Shown here piece after piece: positions 12,901-23,035 of a stretch of DNA of 64,000 nucleotides. The translations under genes were made by a program, and so were the position numbers. The notes beneath the pieces were generated by a model, which ran no database searches, was not told the origin of the DNA, and saw nothing but the letters and a program-made list of their open reading frames with translations. The stretch spans positions 1 through 64,000 of the forward strand of contig ML769611.1 of the NCBI GenBank assembly GCA_009733575.1. The letters are read 5' to 3'. Positions within the stretch are counted from its first letter, which is position 1. Every line of letters begins with the position of its first letter. This DNA comes from Gymnopus androsaceus JB14 (lineage: Eukaryota > Basidiomycota > Agaricomycetes > Agaricales > Omphalotaceae).

Positions 12901-13185
12901 CGCAGGCTATGCTATACAAGGCGGCCGACAAGTCATTCGATATCATCACGATGGAAGAGTGGCTCGAACGTCTCGGAGATTCTAACCAGTCGCCGGATGA
13001 TAATCCCGCGATAAAGTTGATCGCATTCTTCGAGAACAATATGGTCGGGAAGGGTATACGCTGCAAGCTTGGGATTGATAAGACGATGGCAGCTCTCTCC
13101 CGCACTAGCTCATGTTCGGAAGGTGGATGGGGATATGTTACAGTTGTTCTTCAATTATTGGAAGACTGCTGGATTTCTGCGATGA
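9943..13185 (+). CDS. NRPS-like adenylate-forming reductase (A-T-R), copy 1
   Basis: One 57-bp intron (10203-10259) is clear. The protein of about 1061 residues has three modules: an adenylation domain with core motif 'HTSGSTGLPKP' near residue 181 and 'HSGRADDVVVLSNGEK', a carrier domain with 'GMDSLKA' (phosphopantetheine serine near residue 595), and a thioester reductase domain with 'IVTGSTGSLGS' near residue 695, 'STLVIHNAWALNFNW' and 'YASSKYVSERI'. There is no condensation domain. The family activates a carboxylic or amino acid, loads it on the carrier and releases it reductively as aldehyde or alcohol. Conserved peptides switch frame at about 10365 (base missing), 10653 (base extra), 12244 (missing) and 13100 (extra); the core adenylation motif lies between the first two. 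The net change is zero, and the reductase ends in 'YWKTAGFLR' at 13185. Substrate not predictable. Confidence 0.85.
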
Positions 13186-13993
13186 GATGCCTGTTGCCAC
13201 ATATCTACTAACTATATGAATCCTGATTGTAAATACATGGGCGTTGGAGCCATCTAGAGCAAGCCACAGATACGAATCTGTATATGGAACGAAAATAAGC
13301 GGAGCACACTGGTATGGACTCTGACACGAAGTTCGCGAACTGAGTGGTGATTGATACAGCTTCGCGATGGAGTGGCGAAGGAGCACTTCCGTCACCCAGC
13401 CCGAGCACAAAGCAAAACTTTGAATGATTACACAGAGTTCTCAATATATGCTTGATATGGACCAGTGAAAGACGCTCTTTTGGGCGCTCTGCACATTCTG
13501 ACGTTGATGAGTTCAATGTGTTTGCAGGCTCACAAACTCCACTTGTCAGAACTGTTTTTCACGAAGCAAATATGGGCAACTCGGAGTCAAAGTTCTCCTT
13601 GTCCTTCCCATAGAATTGTGGACTATCATATCCATCTTTGTAACGAGAATTCAAGGCGAGGATCTCGATTGATTCACGCTGATCTGAAAGAGGGAGTTGA
13701 TATTGCAACAACGAATGTGGACTTTCAAGAGAATCCAGTCCGGAGAGAACAGCTTTCAAGAGTCGTTTAGCGCTCAGATAAACCTGAACTTAGATTGAGT
13801 CTGGAGAAACACTTGTATAAGGTATGTTTGTAGTCTTGAAAATGTCTGCACAAACTGCACAATACACGTGGGTGGCAGATTCAAGCCCTGCAGACTGTAG
13901 TCTCGCCAAACGCAAGAGTTTGAACAAAGTCATTTTTGTACAAAGTGAACGAGTCCCATTCAATACAGCTCATTTGCCATTCTTCCCTCTAGT
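13186..13993. other. Intergenic region, no gene recognised
   Basis: About 800 bp between the convergent ends of the A-T-R gene and the SDR gene. Only short unsupported open frames; nothing recognisable. Confidence 0.45.
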
Positions 13994-14863
13994 TTATACA
14001 GTGAAAGCCTTGAAAACAGGACATCGTCAGTTCATTTCGCGAATCTGCATATCGATGAAGATCAACATACCCCATTGACCTTGATATTCTGCCCCGAAAC
14101 CCAACCAGCGCTTGGGCTAGCAAGGAATGCCACGACAGGCGCTATCTCCTCTGGCTTTCCAATCCGTTTGAACGGGTTGAGGCCCGCAATGAAGTTGATA
14201 ACCTGCTCGGGCTTGCCATCACGGAAGAGTGGTGTGTCGACGGGTCCAGGAGACACGACGTTTACGGTGATACCGCGCGTGCCGAGATCTTTGGCTAATG
14301 AACGAGCAGCCTGTTCAATAGCGCCTTTTGAAGCTACGTAGACGAGAGAATTCGGGAGGACAGTGCTTGCGACTGTTAAAGAGGTTGAGAGGAAGATGAT
14401 TCGGCTTCCTGTGGCACATACGAATTTGTTAATGGATGTATTGAATACGAGAAGCGAAACACGAACCTTCGGTCATGAGTGGTGCTGCAGCCTTGACGAG
14501 GAACAAAGGCCCTTTGACGTTGATGTTCATATGATTGTCAAAGAACGCCTCGTCAACATCTGCGAGGACCTTGCTGCCCATAATCCCAGCATTCAGTACG
14601 AGGATATCGATACGTCCAAACTCCTTTAACGCTGCGTCGAGAAGCGTCTGCGCACCAGCAATCGTAGAGACATCTGCTTTACACGAAGCGGCTTTTCCGG
14701 GACCTTTAGAGTTGATTTGGGAGACGACGGATGCGGCTGCGTCGGCGTTACCGACATAGTTGACCATCACCATTGCACCTTCGCTCGCAAGGTGGATGGC
14801 AATGGAGGCACCGATGGAGCGGGACGAGCCGGTGACAATGGCGGCTTTTCCAGTGAGAGACAT
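13994..14863 (-). CDS. Classical short-chain dehydrogenase/reductase (SDR)
   Basis: Three exons (14467-14863, 14071-14408, 13994-14008) give 249 residues, the normal size of a classical SDR. Seen directly: coenzyme-binding 'TGSSRSIG' near residue 11, 'VLNAGIMG' near 88, catalytic Ser in 'IFLSTS' and the Tyr/Lys pair in 'YVASK', then 'SPGPVDTPLF' and 'WVSGQNIKVNGAFTV' at the C-terminus. The last five codons sit in a tiny 15-bp exon after a 62-bp intron. Without that splice the frame would end early. Such enzymes use NAD(P)H to interconvert carbonyls and alcohols and resemble 3-oxoacyl-ACP reductase or glucose dehydrogenase types. It is convergent with the A-T-R gene 800 bp away, so a role on the aldehyde product of that enzyme is conceivable but not shown. 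Intact, no frameshift. Confidence 0.9.
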
Positions 14864-15724
14864 GGCGTGAGTTTGACTCGATTGCTAGACTGTGAAGAGC
14901 AGGGGTTTGCGTTCGGAAACGTATGAGATATAGAAAGTTACGAAGCGGACAATGGCTGGTATATGAGTGAGCCCTTCAATGAATATTTGAACGCCGGTGT
15001 ATAACCATCGGATCGATAGGTGGAACCTAGACCCTCCCAAAACTCCGAAAGCCTAGCTGGTAACAAATACGAGTGCATAGCTCCCCTAACCGAGACAGAC
15101 CGAAAACTCACGTTCTCCTTCTTGTGATTCCAAAAGATTTGTTGCATCTCCCGCGTCTTGGTACTTAGCCTTACCTATATGCACGTTAGAAGAGTTCAAA
15201 AAAAAAAAAAGGCTTCCGTGCGCTGACTAATCCAGGGCTTATTTACATCAAGTCAAAGCCGTTCAAAATTGTCTCCGCGTCTCTCATGACCTCCCGTATA
15301 TTCAAAGTCCTCTGAAGTCATTAATATTGTACTTAGAATATATGTGAATGTTTATAGTAAAAAATATATTGTTACTTATAGTATTCTGAGGACCACATGA
15401 GTCAAACTCCTCCAATTCCTGCACCATAACCTCTGGATCTACTTCTTCCTCTCCAGCCCTTCTCTATGGGCTTTAGCTTCATCCTTGAGATCTGGCACAT
15501 TGTTCTCTTTAAAGCTGTCATTGTCATCTGATTTGGGATCAGGAATAGAGTGTTTTCTATAACTTCATGAAGAGGCTGCAGCAGTGTGGGCGTGTCAATC
15601 AGCCTTGGAATGCCTCCTTTGTAAGGCTCCAACCGTACCATATATGTATACTCTCAACAGCGTAAATATACATATATAGTATATAACGGTTTATTGACCA
15701 TATATATATAGTTAAACATACAGT
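14864..15724. other. AT-rich intergenic stretch at the left border of mobile-element island 1
   Basis: Gene-type DNA gives way here to AT-rich sequence with poly-A (15199) and TA-rich runs (15640-15720). A short open frame on the - strand at 15402-15641 is not recognised. No terminal repeat was found. Confidence 0.45.
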
Positions 15725-16726
15725 TCAATTTTGAATCATGAGCTCAGCAGAGCCGTGTTTTTTTTGAGGCTTTACCAGCTCATTGACATCCAATAACCTG
15801 CTTCTAATCCAAGCCTTCAACAAGAGGGCCTTCTGCACCATTTCCGCCTTCAAAGAACCACAAAGATTGGAGCAGATATGACGAGATTTTGAAAAATTGC
15901 ATTCAACAGACACACTGGTTGCTGGAATAGCAAGAAAGTCACGGGCCATTTGTGTAATAGCAGGAAATGAACCAGCATGTTGCTAGAGGTATGCCACATA
16001 GTGTAAGAAGCAGATGAGACTGGCAAGAATGTGAAATAGCATACCTTCCACCATACAAGCGAGTCATGTTCATTTGCTGGGACCCCTCCCTCAAATTTGA
16101 GATAGTGAAAGATTTGGTCCTCCAAATCAACCTGGGTATTGTGAGGTGAGTCTGGAGTGGATGCAACATTGACAGAGCACATTTTGCTGAGAAAACCATT
16201 TGCGTGACCCTTACGACTGGAAGAAGCAGGTTGATCAGCGGTGGCTGGTGTGGATGAGCGTTCATTGAAGTAAGTCTGGGCAATGTGGCAGAATACAGTC
16301 TCAGCCTTCTCATGTTCATCCTGTTTTTTCCATGGGTCAGTCCCAAGATTTTCAAACCAGACAGAGCACATGCCTGGATGTAGAACTAATCCAAGAGCTC
16401 TGTTAGCAATCTGAAGCTGTGGAGGGTAGCCAATAACATACCTGTACCAAGAACATAGTAACTATTTCCATCAGCTATCTTGTACTTCATGAGTTTCTCC
16501 AATCCTGCTAATGCAGCCTTATTGAGCACTTCTTCTACACCTTTATTGGTACTTTTGAGCAATGAGATGATACTCTAATTGATTGTAAGTAGGAAGGACA
16601 AAGGGAATGGTTGGTGTTCCAGAGTGAGACATAATGAGAGTGACTTCTGTAAATGGCTTTTGATACAATGAGAAACAATACAGAGGCTAATAACCGTGAA
16701 TATACATATGTCAAGCAAATCTGCAA

Positions 16727-16914
16727 CATCAGCAAAACCTGGGTGTTTGCCATAGCAAGGTCCCCCTCTGTGCAGCTCTGTACAGCTCTGTACAGAGCTG
16801 TACAGCGATTGATCGGAAATTGATATAGATCAGTTGCTGTACAGCTCTGTACAGAACTGTGCAGAGCTGCACAGAGGGGGACCTTGCTATGGGATCACCC
16901 AGGTTTTGCTGATG
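16727..16914. mobile_element. 188-bp TIR element (CATCWGSAAAA family) inside the hAT gene
   Basis: The ends are CATCAGCAAAACCTGGGTG and its complement, followed by inverted 'CCATAGCAAGGTCCCCCTC' arms and CTGTACAG-rich inner arms around a 20-bp loop, so most of it could fold back. It is flanked by AA on the + strand (TT on the host strand). Removing the element and one TT joins the transposase frame as 'WKLLENLADLLDI', a normal hAT sequence. This supports the exact ends and a 2-bp target duplication. The element stays open in the host frame on the - strand. Confidence 0.85.
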
Positions 16915-17492
16915 AAGATTTTCCAACAACTTCCACTCTCTGGGACTAATGAGAAGCGGGCATGTCTCTTCTGTCTCAAATGACCATGTATCAATCACCT
17001 GAATCTGTAGTTACTAGTCAGCATTCAATGCAAAGAGAAAAAGTAAAAAATACCAACATCTTGCAACAGTAGAGCTTGATGAATCATAGCATGAGTGTAA
17101 TTCCAGTGTGTACAAACATTGCGTATGACCATCAACTCTCTATGGCAGGCATTCAATTCATTCTTTTCTAATATTTTTGGCATGCAATTTTGCAAAAATT
17201 TATGCGGTGTTTAAGACATTGTTGACAGTTGCATTGTCCATTGTTAGGCTAATACAGTAGAGAAAAAGTGAAAGGTGAGTAATGCTGCCATCTGCAAACC
17301 ATTTTAAAGTGACATATCTTGTTTAGACCTCCTTGCTCTCTTGCACCATTCACGAATGCCTGCCTGGCATACTCTCCTTCATGCTCCTTCTCTTCAAGTG
17401 GCTTCATGACCATCTCAATCAAATTCCAGTCATTGTTGATAAAACTACCAATGGTGCAAGCAAAGGTGTAAACCATCTGCTTTGTTGTCTAA

Positions 17493-18525
17493 CATCAGCA
17501 AAAATGGTCTGGGCCTTGGATGACCTGAGGATACCTAAGGACTACCTAGGTCTCCTAGGACACCCAGGACACCCAGGACACCTAGGTCTCCCAGGCTTTC
17601 ATAAGTCCACTCCCTTATTCCTGGGCTTCTTGAAGGAATCCTGAGGGAACCTGAGGAAACCTGAGGAACCTGAGGGAGCCTGAGGGAGCCTGAGGAAGCC
17701 TGGGAAGCCTGAGGCAACTTGAGGCAACTTGAGGTAACCTAGGGATACTTCTGCTGAGTTATACAACCCAAAAAATAATTCTCATACTTTATCATTCAGC
17801 TGTATCTTTTTGCTCAATTTCCACATTTATATTACTTAAACCTTATTATCTTATTAAACTCATGGATTTTTGACTTATTTCAAAGTGAACTTATTTTTCG
17901 AGACTCATTAATGTTTTACTGGCCTTAACTTATGACTCGGAACACCTCACTTAAGTATTTTTAACTCAAGTTCAAGTAGACTAACACATATTTATCAAAG
18001 TTAACTGTTACTTCATGATGAATCTGATTTGACCCCATCAACAGACTTTTAATTGTACGCAGTCTACAGGCGCCTATGCAGTTTGGCACTTATTTGGGTG
18101 CTTATTTTACGCAATTCTATGTAGATAAATTCCAATAATTGGGGTGTCTACTGTTCTTTTAATGATATTTATACACATTATAATTCAATGTACTAGTTTA
18201 TTGAAGCTATTTAGCTTGTAATCCTAGTTCTAGATAAATCTCAGGCTGCCCAGGCTTCCTCAGGCTTCCTCAGGCTTCTTCAGGCTGCCCCAGGTTCCCT
18301 CAGGTTGTACTCAGGTTGCACTCAGGTTGTACTCAGGCCGCAAGGAGGCTCCCTCTGGTGATATCAGGATTTGGGCATACTCCTAGGTAGCCTAAGTCAC
18401 CCTCTAGTGATATCAGGATTTGGGCATATTTCTAGGTGGCCTAAGTCACCCAGGTTGCCCAGGTTGCCCAGGTCATATTATTCTAACTTATAGGCTATCC
18501 CAGGCCCAGACCATTTTTGCTGATG
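17493..18525. mobile_element. 1033-bp TIR element (CATCWGSAAAA family) inside the hAT gene
   Basis: The ends are CATCAGCAAAAATGGTCTGG and its complement, flanked by AA on each side on the + strand. Subterminal zones (about 17510-17750 and 18240-18520) are packed with CCCAGG, CCTAGG and CCTGAGG words in mostly opposite orientation at the two ends; the middle is AT-rich with no gene. Removing it with one AA/TT restores the hAT frame through 'KDT-TTKQMVYTF', with TAG where the family has a Trp codon. Non-autonomous. Confidence 0.85.
18352..18449. repeat. Two tandem 49-bp units inside the 1033-bp element
   Basis: Copies 18352-18400 and 18401-18449 both contain 'gtgatatcaggatttgggca' and end in 'cctaagtcac'. 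A local duplication in the right subterminal zone. Confidence 0.85.
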
Positions 18526-19442
18526 AAGTATCCTTGGCATATGCAATCTTGGACATTACACTCTGCAAATGTCAAATTTCAGTCTTTTCAATATCAAAGA
18601 AAGCTTGTAACATACTGAAAATGTCCTGACCACCTTTGCATGCATCTCAGTGAAGACCTTTGCAAGCTGGTTGTGAACTGATGTGTCGGAAGGCAATGCA
18701 TAGCGGATCTTCAGGTATTTGAAGAGTAAACCACAGCTCAGAGCCTCTCCAGTGGTCCATGGTAAGTCTTCATCAAGTATCCAAGCTGCGAATAACCGTG
18801 GAAAACCTTTTGCGGTAGTGATAGCCTCTGGATTAAGCTCTCTGTCTTTCAGATAGTTCTTCATCAACTTTGCACTGTCCTTCAAATTTAGACATTCAGC
18901 TGTTGTGCTCTCCTCATCCTTATCATTGCTGGCTGCTTGACTGCATTTTGGCTTCCCTTTGCATTCATTTGCATGAGTTGCAAGATTGTTCATTTTGGGG
19001 AGTTTGGGCTTGTCATCAAAAGAAGCATGAGGTCCAGTAACAGTCCTCTCAACACTGCAAACACTAAAAGATTACCACTGTGAGTCCCAAAATAAGAGTT
19101 CTCTTTCTAAATTCACATACCATGGACAGAATCTACACTTGAATTCCCACCAAAAACCCTTCTTTTTGTCCTTGAATGCAACGGGATTATGGAAATTTTG
19201 TATACTGGCATTAGCAGGGCCTCAACAGGCACCTTTGGCCTGTTCTGCAGCTTCATTGGCATCCACTTTGCACTGTGCCCATTGTCCATCTGATTCTGAG
19301 CTGGAGTCAATAGAGATAGCCTCAGCCTTTGGTTTCGTTGTTGCCTTCTGATTAGCTTTCATTTCAGCCCTTTTCTTGCTGCACTGTTTCTATATAAGCA
19401 TTTTAGTTCTAAGTTTTTCTCAAATAAGGTAGAGATGGGCAC

Positions 19443-19742
19443 AAATACTGTATAGTTTTGAATTTAAGTTCAGTAGATGTTACACGTTATGCCTTGGATC
19501 CATTCAGTTCATAGTTCAGCCACCATCAGGCGGCATTATGTTCGAAAATTCAGTTCAATTTATAGTGGCCGGCTATGCCGGCTGCCAAATTTGGCCTATA
19601 AGCGCCGAAATTTTGAGTTCAGAGGCTAATGTTGCGTGTTACAAAGATGGAAATTAACCAGTTCAGCACCCTGCATTGTGCATTACTGAACTTAAATTCA
19701 AAACAATACAGTATGTACTCAAATATATTTGTCACTTGTGCC
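19443..19742. repeat. Imperfect foldback repeat
   Basis: The left arm (19443-19485) contains 'gttttgaatttaagttcag' and the right arm (about 19679-19742) its inverse with 'acagtat' and 'cacttgtgcc'. The left arm is preceded at 19432 by TAGAGATGGGCAC, a hAT-like end sequence. It is probably an old MITE; its exact limits are uncertain. Confidence 0.6.
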
Positions 19743-19812
19743 ATGTATATTTGAGTTGAAATTCCGAGATAAGTCACCAAAGGCAGCTTATCAGAGGATA
19801 AGATAAGCAGGT

Positions 19813-21060
19813 GTGAGAGTCGGCATTGCGCCAATAGGCACTTATAGATCTTGCTCTCTCATTTTTCCTTCCAGTTTTCACACCTCAAAAGGACCTCCAC
19901 ATGTTTTGGTCACCACCAGCATCTTGAGATGCCAGCATTTCATGCCTTATGACACGTCATTTGATCATCAAACCAGGAAATCCAGGACTCACATCAACAA
20001 CCATACCATTGCCCAACTGAAAAAGTTGCCTCTCCAGTCGCATCTGGAGATGAACAAGAAAGTTATGGATAGGAATAAGAAGAGGAGAGAGAAAGCTTTG
20101 GGTACTGGCAAAGTATTGGACATGGAATCCCTGATCACAATTGAGGACAAAGAAATGGACAATATCCTCTCAGATCCTGATGTCTTTGTGGCAGCAAAAC
20201 TGCTTCTAGATGCTGCTACTATTGCAAAGCTGAATAGAGCGAATAGAGAGGATACAGCAAAGGAGAAGGAGATAAGACCAATGCCTAGTAACAAAGAATG
20301 GACTCTCAAACCAGATGTTGCCCTTAACAAGCAAGATTCCTCCCAACCTAATCCAATTAATTTCCCTAGAGAGATGTTCATCACCACCAGCCATAAATTC
20401 ACCTTCCCACTTGCCTTTTCCATGCAAAAGAACATCTCTTTTATCAGCTCGAACCTGCACAAATTCAAACAAACCTGTCTTGATCATGCAGAGAAGAAGT
20501 TTATTCTGGATATCAACAATATGGAGAAGAAAATTAAGGAGGCTAAAATGGGCCTATCTAGAGACAACAAAATGACCATTGTAGACTGGTTAAAATTGTA
20601 CAACAACTACTACACTTTTGAGGCAGCATGCTATACATCATTTGAGAACTTGCCATGTGCTCTATTGTTCAGAGCCCATTTCAATTTCTTTGTCAACCAG
20701 GAGGATTCGGACGAGCTCTTCCATATCTGGAGACCGTATGAGGCAAAACTCCACCAACAACACTACAAGCTCAACACAGAATTCAATGAGGCTACATATG
20801 TGAATATGTGGTCTGAGATAAAGTCCATCTCAGCAGCCCAACTACTCCCATATCCCTTGAAAGAACCTCCGCAACAATCCTCATTGTTGAAGAATCATCA
20901 TAACTCCTCCAATCCTTCCTCATCTTCATCTTCCAAGCAACCCTTTTGGAACAGCAACAAGGACAAAGGCCCCACTCCTCATTGCATTGGATGCAGTTGC
21001 AGGTGCCACAAGCTTGGAGATAAGAGTGTGAAACACGGCAGATTCCCCTTTGCAACCTAA
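19813..21060 (+). CDS. Putative gag-like ORF of a DIRS-like retroelement
   Basis: An uninterrupted 415-codon frame; a more likely start is the ATG at 19942. The protein is rich in Lys and Glu (coiled-coil-like 'MNKKVMDRNKKRREKALG', 'NNMEKKIKEAKMG'). It then has a conserved-looking block 'WLKLYNNYYTFEAACYTSFE' and 'FFVNQEDSDELFHIWRPYEA', and a Ser-rich tail ending in Cys/His residues ('CIGCSCRCHKLG'). The block precedes a reverse transcriptase of a type I associate with basidiomycete tyrosine-recombinase (DIRS/Ngaro-like) elements, so a gag-like role is likely by position and by recollection of similar proteins. No typical zinc knuckle is seen. Confidence 0.6.
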   Translation: MRVGIAPIGTYRSCSLIFPSSFHTSKGPPHVLVTTSILRCQHFMPYDTSFDHQTRKSRTHINNHTIAQLKKLPLQSHLEMNKKVMDRNKKRREKALGTGKVLDMESLITIEDKEMDNILSDPDVFVAAKLLLDAATIAKLNRANREDTAKEKEIRPMPSNKEWTLKPDVALNKQDSSQPNPINFPREMFITTSHKFTFPLAFSMQKNISFISSNLHKFKQTCLDHAEKKFILDINNMEKKIKEAKMGLSRDNKMTIVDWLKLYNNYYTFEAACYTSFENLPCALLFRAHFNFFVNQEDSDELFHIWRPYEAKLHQQHYKLNTEFNEATYVNMWSEIKSISAAQLLPYPLKEPPQQSSLLKNHHNSSNPSSSSSSKQPFWNSNKDKGPTPHCIGCSCRCHKLGDKSVKHGRFPFAT

Positions 21061-21074
21061 AGTGGCATCAAGCT

Positions 21075-22640
21075 TTGAGCTCAAGAAGGTGGTGCAAAAA
21101 TCTGCATCATCTTCAACTGCTTCAGTTCATGCAACAAGGGATGCCACTGAAGTGCTCACATCTGCTCATTATGCAGAGCTTCCCACTCTTGTCAAGAGAA
21201 CCACCAGTGCCCAAATTAATTAATCCATTTGCACATACAGAGTTACCAGATCCACTTCCCTTCTATGATTTTTCCAATGATATCATTTCCCATTTGCCAG
21301 CTCCACATGCATCTCCTGAAGAAATCAAAAATTTTAATTGAATAATCACACTGTACAACCCAGCTGCTTTTACAATCAAACTGGCTATCCACGGCCTTCA
21401 CAACTGCTATCCTCTTCTTGCCTACAATTTCCAGAACAGTTTCCACCTTGGGAAAATGCCAACTATCACTGAAACCATTATCATTCTGAACCACTTTTCT
21501 GTCAAACAGCATCCAGAAGTGGTATACAAGTACCTAGATGAGGAGAAGGAAGCAGGCCAAATGCCAGGACCTTTTACACAAATGGAAGTTGAATGTATTC
21601 TTGGAGGAAAATTCATATCTTCTCCTTTCATTGTTCCTGAATCTATGCAGGGTCCCGGGAAGCCCTCAAAATATAGGCTCTGTAGGCACCTGTTGAAAGG
21701 AGGGAAAGATGACGCTGGTAATTGGACACTGTCAGTCAACTCTTTTGTTGAGAAGGATAAATTCCTACAACTTCCAACTCCACACCAATGGTAGCTGAAT
21801 GGGTGAGTTTGATTTATTCCTTTCATGTCCAAATGGACAATATACAACTGTCCAAATGGACTACCTAAATTGGCTATCATATCATATCCAAATGGACCAT
21901 TATTCCCACCCAAATGGACTATATATTTCCCACCCAATGGGCCATCCAAATGGACATATTATGATACAAACATTATACTAATCAATTGTTCAAGATTGTC
22001 AATGCACCCCTGGGCACCCAAGCATGCACAATGGACATCAAAGAATTCCATCATACTGTTCCCTTACATCCCTCTCACAAACCATACCTCATCTCCTGGG
22101 ACCCTAGCAGTGCATTTTGGGTAGATCATTGCTTTTGTTTCGGTGCATCTCCTGCAAGCAGCAACTCAGGGATAATCTCAGTTGCCCTACACAACATATG
22201 GAGAGCCCGCGGTGTATACCCAGTAGTGAAAATAGAGGATGACCTAGCCATATTCTGAGTTCCTGGTCCAGATGGCACATATGCATATGACCACGAGAGT
22301 GCCCTTGCAAGGATCAGCTGCTTGGGAAGACCTTGGCATTCTCCTGATAAGAAAGGCGACCCTTTCTTCATTTTCATATTCACATTTATCGGTCTCCAAT
22401 GGGACATTCCACAGCAACAAGTCAGCCTACCAGAAGAAAAGTGCCTCAAATACCTTTACCAAATTTCCACCTTCCTTGCAAAATACACACCTTCACAAAG
22501 CAACATCCTATCCCCTCATGCTCCCACCAATCCCTCAGATGGCCCAACAAACCACAAAGCACCACTCAATGAAGTTGAATGGATACAATACAATAATCTC
22601 ACCTACATCTTTACACATCCTTAACAGGTACTATTAGAGC
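21075..22640 (+). pseudogene. DIRS-like reverse transcriptase, degenerate, with an intron-like interruption
   Basis: Recognised pieces in order are 'YLDEEKEAGQMPGPFTQMEV', 'FIVPESMQGPGKPSKYRLCR', 'NSFVEKDKF', 'APLGTQACTMDIKEFHHTVP', 'ASPASSNSGIISVALHNIWR', 'VVKIEDDLAIF' (the DD pair of the polymerase active site) and 'GLQWDIPQQQVSLPEEKCLK'. This order matches the reverse transcriptases found with basidiomycete DIRS-like elements. Several stops and shifts break the frame. The gag-like ORF ends 14 bp upstream. No tyrosine recombinase was recognised downstream, where the sequence decays and other elements begin. Confidence 0.7.
21800..21989 (+). other. Intron-like insert with CCAAATGGAC repeats within the reverse transcriptase
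   Basis: GTGAGT begins at 21800 and a perfect TACTAAT branch-site word lies near 21977, a few bases before an AG at 21988-21989. On either side the reading is 'VAEW' and 'IVNAPLGTQA', which join as expected for the family. Inside are five or more copies of CCAAATGGAC or near variants. It behaves like a spliceosomal intron in a retroelement gene. Confidence 0.55.
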
Positions 22641-23035
22641 AATTGGGAAAGCTCATAGTCCTAACAAATTGATCAATTTATCCGTCCAACACACCTGTCC
22701 TTGCCTCACTCTCTATTGAACCAAATTTGGTTTATATCAAATCCACTAAGAATCTGGCCAACCCCATCTCATGCGGGGTATTGGGTAGTCCAGAGGACAG
22801 ACTCCCTATCACAATTGAGCTCCCAGATGAGCTAAACAAGGTTCTTCAGTATGCCTGACACACCCGATGACACTGCACTGGACAGTTCTGGCATGAGAAT
22901 TGGCATTTCATGCATGCCTACTTCTTGAATTCCCCAAGCCTTGTTACTCAAAATTAATTCCGTTTATAATAATAGCGCTTGGCCACCAGTCCTCCCTCTG
23001 AATCCAATAAACTGCCACCCACTGTTATCCACCCA

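Larger units (their letters stand above)
15725..19360 (-). pseudogene. Degenerate hAT-superfamily transposase gene
   Basis: Pieces of one hAT transposase are strung along the - strand. They include a BED-type zinc finger ('FKCRFCPW' near 19130 and 'LATHANEC' near 18960), 'LPWTTGEALSCGLLFKYL' (18750), 'TTKQMVYTFACTIGSFINND' (17480-17420), a DNA-bound core piece 'MDNATVNN', 'NVCTHWNYTHAMIHQALLLQ' (about 17100), 'SPREWKLLENL' (16940), 'SVWFENLGTDPW' (16350) and the C-terminal dimerisation segment 'DFLAIPATSVSVECNFSKSR' (15940). hAT enzymes cut and paste elements with short TIRs and 8-bp duplications. The frame is broken by stops, by shifts and by two inserted elements at 16727-16914 and 17493-18525. 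The TIRs of this copy were not identified. Not functional as it stands. Confidence 0.85.

Noticed and set aside
9943..13185. Full non-ribosomal peptide synthetase
   Set aside because: There is an adenylation, a carrier and a reductase domain but no condensation domain in either gene, so both are NRPS-like A-T-R proteins.
16729..16998. Real protein extension of the hAT gene through the 188-bp element
   Set aside because: The frame is open only because the short element lacks stops. The family sequence continues uninterrupted when the element is removed.
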